The notes beneath the pieces were generated by a model. It saw only the letters and a program-made list of their open reading frames with translations, searched no databases and was not told the origin of the DNA. From the NCBI RefSeq assembly GCF_022012475.1, contig NZ_JAKLWS010000009.1, positions 86,143-150,142 of the forward strand: a stretch of DNA of 64,000 nucleotides. The letters are read 5' to 3'. The position numbers and the translations under genes are program-made. Below, in pieces: positions 18,945-27,668 of the stretch. Every line of letters begins with the position of its first letter. Within the stretch, counting starts at the first letter, position 1. Origin of the DNA: Rhodohalobacter sulfatireducens (GTDB taxonomy: Bacteria > Bacteroidota > Rhodothermia > Balneolales > Balneolaceae).

Positions 18945-19298
18945 TTATTTTCCTCTCGAAATACGTTCATCTATAAACTCAGACAAGTATGTAGCAGCTT
19001 TGCGTGCAGCAACTCTCTTGACTTCATTAAACAGGAGATCGAATAGTTTCTCTTTATGACTGTCATCTATTGCAGAAGTATTCTCTTCTGTTGACTTTTC
19101 TCTACCCATCAAGCCAAGTGCTATGCCAACCAAAACGGATGTACCCACTGCTTTAAATGGATTTTCTTTGATCAAGTTAATGGGTTGCAAAGGGCCTAAT
19201 ACCCTTTTTTGTGCACTGGATATCCGGTCTTCAAAGTCTTCCTCGAGAAGGTCTAAATCGTCCTCAAGTTTCTTTTTTCTTTTTCGAATATCAGCCAT
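18945..19298 (-). CDS. Small membrane-associated protein of a YqjD/YqjE-type envelope-stress operon
   Basis: Starts best at the ATG at 19298 (MADIRKRKKKLEDD), 10 bp after the previous stop; a longer reading from 19373 would overlap the upstream gene by 65 bp. The 117-residue protein has a charged coiled-coil N-terminus, one hydrophobic segment (GTSVLVGIALGLMG) and an amphipathic C-terminal helix. I do not recognise a named family; position as third gene after DUF883-like and holin-X-like genes recalls yqjK in the E. coli yqjDEK operon. Function unknown. Confidence 0.6.
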   Translation of the reverse strand: MADIRKRKKKLEDDLDLLEEDFEDRISSAQKRVLGPLQPINLIKENPFKAVGTSVLVGIALGLMGREKSTEENTSAIDDSHKEKLFDLLFNEVKRVAARKAATYLSEFIDERISRGK

Positions 19299-19308
19299 TG
19301 ATATGTTT

Positions 19309-19719
19309 TTATGTTTCTTCAACGGTTTTCCCTTCAATTTTTTCAGGTTCCTTGTCACTTTCAAAATCATCAATCACTTTGCTGATGAGTTGAGCCTGAA
19401 CTTTTTCAGTGAATCCTTTAGAACTTCTGTTTAATAGCAAATATCCTATCAAAAAAAGCGGAAGTGATGCAATGGCAAATCCAAGACTTATACTGCCGAT
19501 CAAACTGCCAACCCAAAATCCGACAGCAAACCAAAAAAAGAAAAGGGCAAAACTCAGTACAAACAATCCAAGTATTTGTTGAAATGATTCAGCTAGAAGA
19601 CGGGAAACCTGTTCGGCAATAGTGAGTGAAAATAGCTCAAGTCGCTTTTCCACATACTGGCGCACTTCATCCGTTATCTTCTTTTTGGCTTTGCCGTTTT
19701 TTCGATTTTCTTCTGCCAT
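19309..19719 (-). CDS. Holin-X/YqjE-type (DUF1469-like) membrane protein
   Basis: A 136-residue protein with an amphipathic N-terminus (VRQYVEKRLELFSLTIAEQVSRLLA) and two adjacent membrane helices (LFVLSFALFFFWFAVGFWVG and SLGFAIASLPLFLIGYLLL), the layout of the phage-holin superfamily III/YqjE proteins. These are chromosomal stress-associated membrane proteins, not lysis genes. It lies 8 bp after the DUF883-like gene and 10 bp before the third gene, an apparent three-gene operon. Confidence 0.75.
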   Translation of the reverse strand: MAEENRKNGKAKKKITDEVRQYVEKRLELFSLTIAEQVSRLLAESFQQILGLFVLSFALFFFWFAVGFWVGSLIGSISLGFAIASLPLFLIGYLLLNRSSKGFTEKVQAQLISKVIDDFESDKEPEKIEGKTVEET

Positions 19720-19727
19720 TCAAATAG

Positions 19728-19931
19728 CTATTTCAAAAGTTTAGCTAAAATATATCCCACTGCAGCACCCGCTAAAACACTGGTAATTGGATGTTTCCGT
19801 ATCAGCAGCTCAGCTTCAGTTTTTAGCTCTTCGAGCTTCTCCTCCAATTCTGCATCATTCAACAGAGAGTTTCCTTCCTCAATAACACTTTCCAGCTCTT
19901 CATTCAAATCGTTGATAATATTTTCGTCCAT
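19728..19931 (-). CDS. DUF883/YqjD-like small tail-anchored protein
   Basis: A 67-residue protein: acidic helical N-terminus (NDLNEELESVIEEGNSLL) followed by a basic linker and a C-terminal glycine-zipper helix (HPITSVLAGAAVGYILAKLLK). This is the layout of the YqjD/ElaB/DUF883 family, which in E. coli tethers stationary-phase ribosomes to the membrane; that role here is inference. First gene of the trio. Confidence 0.72.
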   Translation of the reverse strand: MDENIINDLNEELESVIEEGNSLLNDAELEEKLEELKTEAELLIRKHPITSVLAGAAVGYILAKLLK

Positions 19932-20086
19932 AGTATATACCGTTGATATTTACATCCTTCTATTTTAATCAAAATAACATCTTACAGGGAAATGGTAAAT
20001 AAAAGAAAACAAACTCTGAAGCCTTTTTTCTAAAATTCAAACGATGAGTTTGTTTTGAGGTTCCCAAATTTAATCTTGAAGGCGGT

Positions 20087-21313
20087 TCATTCGTAACGCA
20101 AACTCTCAATTGGGTCTAACTGGGCCGCTTTATATGCAGGATAAACCCCAAATACGATACCTACGACAGTCATTCCAATAACGCCTCCCACGGCAGCACT
20201 CCAGGGAATAACGATACTCGCTTCAAGCCAAACAGCTGCGGCATTTCCTAAACCAACGCCAATAAGAATTCCAATGGCTCCACCGAACTGGCATATGGCA
20301 ATAGATTCCATCAAAAATTGGGAAATAATTGCTTTTTTAGTTGCACCAACCGCTTTTCTTACCCCAATTTCACGTGTTCTCTCTGTTACCGAAACCAGCA
20401 TAATATTCATCACACCAATTCCTGCTCCCAAAAGTACAATACCGCCAATAACAAAACCTACCATGTAGAGTATACCTGTAAATTGATCAAACACCCCACC
20501 CAGTGATTCATTCGTCGTAATCTCAAAATCATTTTCATCTCCGGGTTCTACTTTTCTTATCGCTCGCAGTATACCCGTTAGATCGTCGATAACCGCCTCT
20601 ACCTTCTCTACTGAACCGGCACGGACCTGGATTCCAATATTCTGATTTTTCCCGTATAGACCAGCAAGGTGGGTGTAGGGTATCACAACAAAGCGATCTA
20701 ATGTTTGACCAAAAACATTGCCCTTGGCTTCTGTAATACCAATAACTGTGTAAGGTCGCCCCTCTACTCGAATCGTTTTGCCGATGGGATCAACCTGTTC
20801 AAAGAGAGCAGAAACAACATCCGCCCCGATAATAGCAATGGGCCGGGCATAGTCGATATCTGCCTGGGTAAAGTTCCGACCGCTTTCAATTTCGTATGCA
20901 TTGTTCGATAGATATTCTTCATTTCCACCTCGAATACTGATATTCGGCTCTGTTTGCTCTTCTTCGTACGATACACGAGTTGTAGTATAGGATCGGTTTG
21001 GCCCAATACCTGATGCAGAGGCTGCCAGTTCATCAAGGGTTTCCATCTGTTCGATCGTAATATCCTGGCGGTTTCGGTATTTATCCCAATCAGTGGGCCC
21101 CATACTGATCGATGGATATTTTGAAATGGAGATCACATCTCCTCCCATCAAGCTCAGGGTATCTTTAAAATAGTTATCTAAAACCAATACAGCAGTATTT
21201 GCGCTAATGATGGCAAATACTCCAACAGAAATAGCCAGTAACGTTAGAGACGAGCGAAGTTTATTAGCCCGGATTGAGTCAAATGCCTGTTTAAATACTT
21301 CAATTACGTTCAT
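20087..21313 (-). CDS. MacB-type ABC transporter permease (FtsX domain)
   Basis: A 408-residue permease: N-terminal transmembrane helix (SLTLLAISVGVFAIISANTAV), a large periplasmic MacB-core domain (about 45-265, GGDVISISKYPS, RGGNEEYLSNNAYEIESGRNF), then three FtsX helices with the family motif MLVSVTERTREIGVRKAVGATKKAI and the C-terminal DPIESLRYE. No fused ATPase. It begins 2 bp after the stop of a paralogous permease, so the pair can form a heterodimer driven by the ATPase encoded 4 kb downstream. Confidence 0.92.
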   Translation of the reverse strand: MNVIEVFKQAFDSIRANKLRSSLTLLAISVGVFAIISANTAVLVLDNYFKDTLSLMGGDVISISKYPSISMGPTDWDKYRNRQDITIEQMETLDELAASASGIGPNRSYTTTRVSYEEEQTEPNISIRGGNEEYLSNNAYEIESGRNFTQADIDYARPIAIIGADVVSALFEQVDPIGKTIRVEGRPYTVIGITEAKGNVFGQTLDRFVVIPYTHLAGLYGKNQNIGIQVRAGSVEKVEAVIDDLTGILRAIRKVEPGDENDFEITTNESLGGVFDQFTGILYMVGFVIGGIVLLGAGIGVMNIMLVSVTERTREIGVRKAVGATKKAIISQFLMESIAICQFGGAIGILIGVGLGNAAAVWLEASIVIPWSAAVGGVIGMTVVGIVFGVYPAYKAAQLDPIESLRYE

Positions 21314-21315
21314 AT

Positions 21316-22551
21316 CTATTCGTATCTCAAAGATTCAATTGGATCAGATTTAGCTGCTTTACGAGAAGGAATAAAACCGAACAAGATTCCAACAAATGCA
21401 CAAATTAGAATTGCATTCAATACAGTCGTCCAGTTCAGGTAAGCCACGAAAAACTGGTTGATCAGTTCAGTTACCCCAATGGATAAAAACACGCCGATCA
21501 CTCCTCCGACAAGACAGATGACGATCGCTTCCATCAAGAATTGCAGAAGGATTTCCCAGGATTTTGCGCCCACCGCTTTTCTTATACCGATCTCCTTTGT
21601 GCGCTCTTTCACAGAAACAAACATGATATTCATTACTCCAATCCCACCAACAAAAAGTGCCAGGCCGGTAAGAAAAATTCCAATTCCGTAAATGGCTACT
21701 TTCATGCTTTGGAATTCTTGTTCAAACAGAGCCGCTTTATTGATTGCAAAGTCGTTTTCTTCAAGCGGATCAAGCTGGCGGATTTGCCGCATAGCCCCAA
21801 TCACCTCGTATTCCCCCTCTTCCATTGTTTCCTCATTTGGAAACTGCACAGCTAACTGAATTCCATATCGGAGGCTGTATAAAGTTCCATAGGCAGTGAT
21901 CGGTATAATCATCTGGTTATCCACATCTTCGAGCCCCAGGAAACTGCCCCTGCTTTCGAGAATTCCAATCACTGTGAAACGCTGACCATTGATTCTGACA
22001 TTTTTTCCGAGGGGGTCTTCATTATTCAGAAATAACACATCTACAACACTACTTCCCAAGACAACTACGCGCGCAGCCCTGTTTACTTCAGCTTCGCTAA
22101 ATGCACGTCCATCTGCAATATCTAAACCCGCTGTTTGAAAATGACTCTGTGTTACACCGCTTAATCCAACATTTTCGGCAATTTTGTCGTTATACCGGAT
22201 CGCTGTATTTCGGTCGGCCGAAGCGGATACATTGGAAGCCGATGTTGTCAATTGGCGTAAATCATCTACATAATCCAACCTCATTTCCCGTCGGTTTCGA
22301 TACTCCCACCATTTGTATTCACCGCCAAATCCCCAGGGCCATTTTGCAACATACACGACATTACGGCCCAACATATCCATACTTTCTTCAAATGACCTGT
22401 CAATACCATCAGAAATAGTATTCATGGCGGTAACGGAAACTATACCGATCACAATACAGGTTGTGGTAAGAATTGCACGGGTTTTATTTGTCCATATAGC
22501 AGATATCGCTATTTTGGACCCCTCGATGAAACTGATCAGAATTCGATTCAT
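21316..22551 (-). CDS. MacB-type ABC transporter permease (second copy)
   Basis: Start placed at the ATG at 22551 (MNRILISFIEGSKIAISAIWTNK); an upstream ATG at 22611 would add 20 residues with no family resemblance. Same architecture as its neighbour: N-terminal helix, MacB-core periplasmic domain (GFGGEYKWWEYRNRREM, DIADGRAFSEAEVN), FtsX helices with MFVSVKERTKEIGIRKAVGAKSWEI and terminal DPIESLRYE. The two permeases are diverged paralogues arranged head to tail, first genes of the minus-strand efflux region, divergent from bshB1. Confidence 0.92.
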   Translation of the reverse strand: MNRILISFIEGSKIAISAIWTNKTRAILTTTCIVIGIVSVTAMNTISDGIDRSFEESMDMLGRNVVYVAKWPWGFGGEYKWWEYRNRREMRLDYVDDLRQLTTSASNVSASADRNTAIRYNDKIAENVGLSGVTQSHFQTAGLDIADGRAFSEAEVNRAARVVVLGSSVVDVLFLNNEDPLGKNVRINGQRFTVIGILESRGSFLGLEDVDNQMIIPITAYGTLYSLRYGIQLAVQFPNEETMEEGEYEVIGAMRQIRQLDPLEENDFAINKAALFEQEFQSMKVAIYGIGIFLTGLALFVGGIGVMNIMFVSVKERTKEIGIRKAVGAKSWEILLQFLMEAIVICLVGGVIGVFLSIGVTELINQFFVAYLNWTTVLNAILICAFVGILFGFIPSRKAAKSDPIESLRYE

Positions 22552-22681
22552 GAATATATTATTTAGCTGCTGATCTTTGAAACAATAACTATTTTTTAAG
22601 TTTGGTATCAAAGACTATCTACGGTTTGGAACTCAAATCGTTTCAGTATATTAACCAAATTTTACATAAAAGGACTAACTG

Positions 22682-23425
22682 ATGGAAATTGATGTTCTGG
22701 CTTTTGGAGCCCACCCAGATGACACTGAATTAAGTTGTGCCGGCACACTCGCAGCGCTCATAAAATCCGGTAAAAAAGTGGCCGTTGTAGATTTAACCCG
22801 TGGAGAAATGGGATCTCGCGGAACCCCTGAACTCAGAAAGAAAGAAGCCCAAAAAGCTGCTGACATACTCGGGCTGCATGCACGTGAAAATGTTGGGCTT
22901 CCCGATACTGAACTTGAGAATAACAGGGAACATCAAAAAGCGATCATTCAAAAAATCCGGCATTTTCGTCCGCATATATGCCTGATCCCAACTCCAAAAG
23001 ATCGCCATCCCGATCATGAAAAAGCATCTGCATTGTTGATTGATGCAATTTTCTACAGCGGCCTTCCAAAAATCGAAACAAAAGGTCCTGATGGAAAAAA
23101 ACAGGATCATTTTAGACCGTCACACGTGCTACACTTTATGCAGCATGACCACTTTGATCCTGACTTTGTATTTGATATAACCGACACAATTGAGGTTAAA
23201 GAGAAGGCGATTATGGCATTTTCGTCTCAATTTAATGTAAATGATCCGGGTGATGAGCCTGAAACATATATCTCTGATCCTACTTTCTTTGAAGCACTGA
23301 GAGCTAAAGCAAAATACTTTGGACAGTTGGCCGGCTACAAATATGGAGAAGGGTTCCTGTATGCCCAAAAACCCTTCCCGGTAAGTAACTTTGATTTTTT
23401 ATTTGATACTACCCCAAAACGGTAG
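22682..23425 (+). CDS. bshB1: Bacillithiol biosynthesis deacetylase BshB1
   Basis: A 247-residue zinc LmbE/PIG-L-family deacetylase that removes the acetyl group from GlcNAc-malate to give glucosaminyl-malate, the second step of bacillithiol synthesis. Seen: metal/catalytic motif AHPDDTEL (10-17), DLTRGEMGSRGTPELR, DRHPDHEKAS (about 107-116) and HDHFDPDFVFDI, all characteristic of the BshB1 branch, including the FYSGLPKI segment. Bacillithiol is the main low-molecular-weight thiol in several Bacteroidota-related groups. It stands alone, divergent from the permeases and convergent with the EF-G paralogue. Confidence 0.93.
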   Translation: MEIDVLAFGAHPDDTELSCAGTLAALIKSGKKVAVVDLTRGEMGSRGTPELRKKEAQKAADILGLHARENVGLPDTELENNREHQKAIIQKIRHFRPHICLIPTPKDRHPDHEKASALLIDAIFYSGLPKIETKGPDGKKQDHFRPSHVLHFMQHDHFDPDFVFDITDTIEVKEKAIMAFSSQFNVNDPGDEPETYISDPTFFEALRAKAKYFGQLAGYKYGEGFLYAQKPFPVSNFDFLFDTTPKR

Positions 23426-23461
23426 CTCTTGTAAAACGGACTCGCCCCTAATTTAAATCGC

Positions 23462-23491
23462 AATCGGCTCAGGTGAGCCGATTTACATTTT
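23462..23491. terminator. Bidirectional terminator hairpin between convergent genes
   Basis: AATCGGCTCA (23462-23471), a GG loop, then TGAGCCGATT (23474-23483), a perfect 10-bp stem, followed by TACATTTT on the plus strand. It sits in the 64-bp gap between the converging bshB1 and EF-G-like genes. The plus-strand T-rich tail supports termination of bshB1; use by the minus-strand gene is plausible but its tail is weaker. Confidence 0.75.
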
Positions 23492-25613
23492 AGTGAGCTT
23501 CCGCCGCCAACGTTTCTTCAATCACCTGTTTTTGGATATCGTGCGGAACCTGGCCATAACTGTGGAATTTCCGCGAGTAGGTAGCACTTCCCTGTGTCAT
23601 AGATTTGAGTCGAGTTGTGTACTGGTCCAACTCCTGGAGCGGTACAACAGCTTTAACTTTCTGAATCGATCCTTCAGCATCCATTCCCTGGATTTGGCCT
23701 CTGCGAGAACTCAGGTCACTCATCACATCGCCCATATAATCAGCCGGAAGTGTCACTTCAATTTCATAAAGCGGCTCAAGAAGCTGTGGCTTTGCTTTCA
23801 TAAAGCCATCTTTAAACGCCATGAGTGCTGCTGTTTTGAAAGCCGCTTCGTTTGAATCTACGGAGTGCATAGAGCCGTCATAAACAGAAACGCGAATATC
23901 CCTGGCCCGACAACCGCTCATGGGTCCGTTTTCCATTTTATCCATAATTCCTTTTAAGATGGCCGGCATAAACCGGTTATCAATCACGCCGCCTACAATA
24001 CAGTTCTGGAATACAAGTTTTCCTCCCCATTCAAGTTCAATTTCCTGGACATCACGAACTTTAATGTCCGTTCTATCCGGTATTCCTTCATACCAGGGTT
24101 CTATGGATAGATATACTTCAGCAAACTGACCGGCTCCCCCACTCTGTTTTTTATGTTTGTAATGTGCATCCACTTTTTTGGTGATAGTTTCCCGGTAAGG
24201 AATTTTCGGTTTAACGAACTCAACATCCAGATTGTAATTTTCTTTAAGCTGATGAAGAATTACATTCAAATGTTCCTCACCCAGTCCATGTAAAATTGTT
24301 TGCTGTAGTTCCTGGCTGTGCTCAACTACAAGAGATGGATCTTCTTTTTGAATTTGGTTGAGCGCGTTACCGAGTTTATCCTCATCCCCCTCAATTTTAA
24401 GTTTTATAGCATTTCGAATTGTTGTATCTGGGTACTCAATCTCTGAAAACTCAATTCCACTGTCTTTTGGTGCTATAGTGTCACTTGTATGCAGTTCTTT
24501 CAGTTTTACGGCAACGGTTAAATCTCCTGCATGTACTTCAGGTACCTCTGTGCGATCATGCCCCTGGTTCACATACAAAGATCCAACCCGCACACTGTTC
24601 CCGGTTCGCTGATTCACCAAATCCATTCCCGGGGAGATACTTCCGCCCGTAACTTTCAGATAGGTAAGATCTCCCACATGCATTTCCGAGGATGAACGAA
24701 ATACAAATGCACTTGGGTCAGAATCAATTGAGATGCCGTAAGAATCTCCATTTTTTAATTTCATTTCGGATTCTAAAGGAGAGGGCGCAACATTACCAAG
24801 AAAACCTAAAATTCGTCCTGTTCCCATATTTCGGGATGCACAGGCACAAAAAAGTGGAAAGATGTCCCTGTTTCGAAGGCTCATTTGGAGGCCGTCACGC
24901 ATTTGGTATTCATCTAGCTCGCCATTTTCAAAGTAGAGATCCAATAGTGTCTCATCATTTTCTGCAACGGCTTCAACCAATTCATTATGCAGCAGTTCTG
25001 CCTGTGCTTTTTGCGACTCAGGAATAGGTAGTTTATCAGGCCGGCCTCCATCTTCGGGAAATTCATACATGGTCATTTTTAAAACATCAATAATGGCATG
25101 AAAATCATCCCCTTCGCTATATGGATACTGAACCACAACCACTCCGCGGCCAAAATGTTCTTTTGCCATGTCCACGGCTTTTTGAAAATCCGATTTTTCA
25201 CTATCTAATTTATTCACTACCAATATTGACGGCAGATTTCGGCTCTCTGCTGCACTCCAGAACGCATCGGTACCTACTTCAATACCTGCGTCAGAATTCA
25301 CGACAAACATGGCTGTATCAGCTACATGAAGTGATTCTGAGACCTGTCCCCAAAAATCATTGGATCCCGGAGTGTCCATTAAATTCATTTTTGTTCCCCG
25401 CCAGTCCAGGTGGAGTAATGATCCATAAATCGATTTCTCTTTATCTTTTTCTATACCGTGGTAGTCTGATAGTGTATTTTTCCCCTGAATGCTCCCTCTT
25501 TTCCTGGAAGATCCGGATTCAAAGATCATTGTCTCAGCAAGTGTTGTTTTACCGGATCCAGAGTGCCCAAGGAGAGCAACATTTCTAATATTTTTAGGCT
25601 CGTATACTTTCAT
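23490..25613 (-). CDS. EF-G-like translational GTPase (second EF-G type)
   Basis: A 707-residue paralogue of elongation factor G. GTPase motifs: G1 GHSGSGKTT (15-23), G3 DTPGSND, G4 NKLD. The switch I region reads EKDKEKSIYGSL in place of the usual RGIT element, as in EF-G2-type factors. Domains II-V follow (AFVFRSSSEMHVGDLTYLKV; GLGEEHLNVIL; GGAGQFAEVYLSIEP; LYEIEVTLPADYMGDVMSDLSSRRGQIQGM). EF-G2 proteins bind ribosomes but often have low or no ribosome-stimulated GTPase activity, so recycling or stress roles have been proposed; the exact role here is open. Confidence 0.88.
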   Translation of the reverse strand: MKVYEPKNIRNVALLGHSGSGKTTLAETMIFESGSSRKRGSIQGKNTLSDYHGIEKDKEKSIYGSLLHLDWRGTKMNLMDTPGSNDFWGQVSESLHVADTAMFVVNSDAGIEVGTDAFWSAAESRNLPSILVVNKLDSEKSDFQKAVDMAKEHFGRGVVVVQYPYSEGDDFHAIIDVLKMTMYEFPEDGGRPDKLPIPESQKAQAELLHNELVEAVAENDETLLDLYFENGELDEYQMRDGLQMSLRNRDIFPLFCACASRNMGTGRILGFLGNVAPSPLESEMKLKNGDSYGISIDSDPSAFVFRSSSEMHVGDLTYLKVTGGSISPGMDLVNQRTGNSVRVGSLYVNQGHDRTEVPEVHAGDLTVAVKLKELHTSDTIAPKDSGIEFSEIEYPDTTIRNAIKLKIEGDEDKLGNALNQIQKEDPSLVVEHSQELQQTILHGLGEEHLNVILHQLKENYNLDVEFVKPKIPYRETITKKVDAHYKHKKQSGGAGQFAEVYLSIEPWYEGIPDRTDIKVRDVQEIELEWGGKLVFQNCIVGGVIDNRFMPAILKGIMDKMENGPMSGCRARDIRVSVYDGSMHSVDSNEAAFKTAALMAFKDGFMKAKPQLLEPLYEIEVTLPADYMGDVMSDLSSRRGQIQGMDAEGSIQKVKAVVPLQELDQYTTRLKSMTQGSATYSRKFHSYGQVPHDIQKQVIEETLAAEAH

Positions 25614-25787
25614 TCTAACTCCATTTTTTCTTTTATAACTGCATGTAAGCTCTTCGATTTAGCCTTATCATAGAAGGATGAAGAAGAGTCCTCTTTTCAA
25701 TATGTATTCTTATTAAAATTATACTTTATTTCAGACCGTGAGTCAAAACGGTTTTTATAATTTAGCAGGCTTGATGATCAAATCAAC

Positions 25788-26783
25788 ATGAAAAATATTT
25801 TACTTCTTCAAACGGGCGGTACAATTGCCATGCATTTCGATCAAAATGGGAATGAACTGGACCCTGATAAATGGACTGAAGTTCTCTATGGTGAAATGCC
25901 GGAACTCTCGAAGATTGCTGAACTCGATATCAAAAAAGTTCTCTTTGAAGACAGCTCAGATATAAACCGGCACCACTGGAAAAAGTTGAGTCAAGTCGTT
26001 GATGATAACTTTGATGATTACGATGGTTTCGTAATTCTGCATGGAACAGATACCATGGCTTACACTGCTTCTGCACTTTCATTCGCACTACAGAACATCA
26101 CAAAACCGGTGATTTTGACAGGAAGCCAGGTACCCATGAGTAATATCAGGAGTGATGCAAGACGAAACCTGATCAACTCGATTGAACTTGCTACATATGG
26201 AATTCATGAAGTTACCATCTGTTTTAATGATCACCTCTACCGTGGTAACAGAAGCACAAAAATGAGTATTGGTGATTTTGATGCCTTTACATCTCCAAAC
26301 TACCCTCCTCTTGCCGAAGTTGGAATTCGGATAGAATTGTCAGAAAGTTTACTTGAAAATCACACAGGGAAGAGAAAATTATATTCCGATTTCGATGATT
26401 CTGTCCAAGTGATAAAAATTTATCCTAACCTGAACCCATCTTTCTTGCACTCTATGGACCTGAGTCATACGAAAGCAGTTATCCTTGAAGCGTTTGGCAG
26501 CGGAAATATTCCAAGTAAAGGTCCCTACAACCTGCTTCCTTTCGTAAAAAAATGTATTGATCAAAATTGCCATGTTCTTGTAAACTCCCAGGCTGCTTAT
26601 GATTCTGTGGATTTAACTCATTATGCAAGTGGTAAAGCCCTAAAAAAGATGGGGGCACTCAGTTCAGGCGAGATGACATTGGAAGCAACTTTAACGAAAA
26701 CCATGAATTTACTGGCTCGCAATCTTTCTGATTCCGAATTTATTAATACATTCCATAGATCAATTGCCGGTGAGAGAGACTGA
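25788..26783 (+). CDS. Type I (cytoplasmic) L-asparaginase
   Basis: A 331-residue enzyme hydrolysing L-asparagine to aspartate and ammonia. Both asparaginase threonine signatures are present: LLQTGGTIAM (6-15) and ILHGTDTMAYTASALSF (82-98), with the catalytic Lys region in LTGSQVPMSNIRSDARRNL. No signal peptide, so cytoplasmic (AnsA type). The ATG at 25788 gives the family N-terminus. Monocistronic in appearance. Confidence 0.92.
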   Translation: MKNILLLQTGGTIAMHFDQNGNELDPDKWTEVLYGEMPELSKIAELDIKKVLFEDSSDINRHHWKKLSQVVDDNFDDYDGFVILHGTDTMAYTASALSFALQNITKPVILTGSQVPMSNIRSDARRNLINSIELATYGIHEVTICFNDHLYRGNRSTKMSIGDFDAFTSPNYPPLAEVGIRIELSESLLENHTGKRKLYSDFDDSVQVIKIYPNLNPSFLHSMDLSHTKAVILEAFGSGNIPSKGPYNLLPFVKKCIDQNCHVLVNSQAAYDSVDLTHYASGKALKKMGALSSGEMTLEATLTKTMNLLARNLSDSEFINTFHRSIAGERD

Positions 26784-26935
26784 GCGGTAACAATGTAGGG
26801 TCTGATTTCAGGCGGTTGTTGAGTTATAGAACTTCAAATGTTTCGGATCTGAAGAATTAACAGAAGACTTTGAGACCTTAAGCAATCTTGAAGTTTCAAT
26901 TAAATGCTAAGCTTGGTAAATCTATAATAGAACGT

Positions 26936-27649
26936 ATGTTTTTTGTATTTGATGTTGAAACCGTGCCGGATTTCCAATTCATTAGAAATGTTGTTAGCGA
27001 ACCTGATCTCGACGAAGACGAGTTGTTGGTTCTGGCCAGTGAGGAATTGGCTCGAAATGCATCGGGGTTCTTACCTCCGATGTACCACAGGATGATCTCA
27101 TGGGTTGGTCTTTGGGTTGAAAACGGCGGTAAACCTCTTAAAAAAATTGGCTGGCATGGAGAGGATGAAAAAGAAGGGCTAAACGAACTATTCGATGCAC
27201 TTCTCACCTACAAGGATTTTGGTTTGATTCATCACAATGGGCGCGGGTTTGATCTGCCTTTGATCACTTACAGAGCAATGAAGCATAACCTGCAGATGCC
27301 TGTGCGGCTGAACCACTACGACATCCGCTATCGGTTCAGTAAAGTAAACATAGACCTGATGGACGAATTTAGTAATTATGGAGCAAGTTCATATCCCAAA
27401 TTAAAGCACCTTGGACAATTGATTGGAGTCCCCTTCAAGCAAACTGCTGAAGGAAACGAAGTATTGAAGATGTATCGGGAGGAGAAACTTGAAGAGATTG
27501 AGCATTACTGCTATGAAGATGTAATGGCAACATATGTCGTTTGGTTACAGATGAAATATACCGTCGGTGATATTACGAAAGAGGTCTATGAAAATTTAAA
27601 TGAGAGAGCGATAGGTAAACTGAAAGAAATTCAAGCGGATAGCGATTAA
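26936..27649 (+). CDS. Predicted 3'-5' exonuclease, PolB-like RNase H fold
   Basis: Start set at the ATG at 26936 (MFFVFDVETVPDF); a longer reading from a TTG at 26888 adds 16 unlikely residues. The 237-residue protein shows the DEDD exonuclease motifs: FDVET (Exo I), HNGRGFDLPLITYRA (Exo II) and YCYEDVMATYVVW (Exo III). It matches the stand-alone PolB-like 3'-5' exonuclease family found in many Gram-negative bacteria. Substrate and pathway are not established; DNA or RNA end trimming is expected. Confidence 0.85.
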   Translation: MFFVFDVETVPDFQFIRNVVSEPDLDEDELLVLASEELARNASGFLPPMYHRMISWVGLWVENGGKPLKKIGWHGEDEKEGLNELFDALLTYKDFGLIHHNGRGFDLPLITYRAMKHNLQMPVRLNHYDIRYRFSKVNIDLMDEFSNYGASSYPKLKHLGQLIGVPFKQTAEGNEVLKMYREEKLEEIEHYCYEDVMATYVVWLQMKYTVGDITKEVYENLNERAIGKLKEIQADSD

Positions 27650-27668
27650 CAGACATTTCAGAAATACC

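Noticed and set aside
19309..19719. Prophage lysis gene (holin)
   Set aside because: Belongs to the chromosomal holin-X/YqjE group with a DUF883-like neighbour; no other phage genes nearby.
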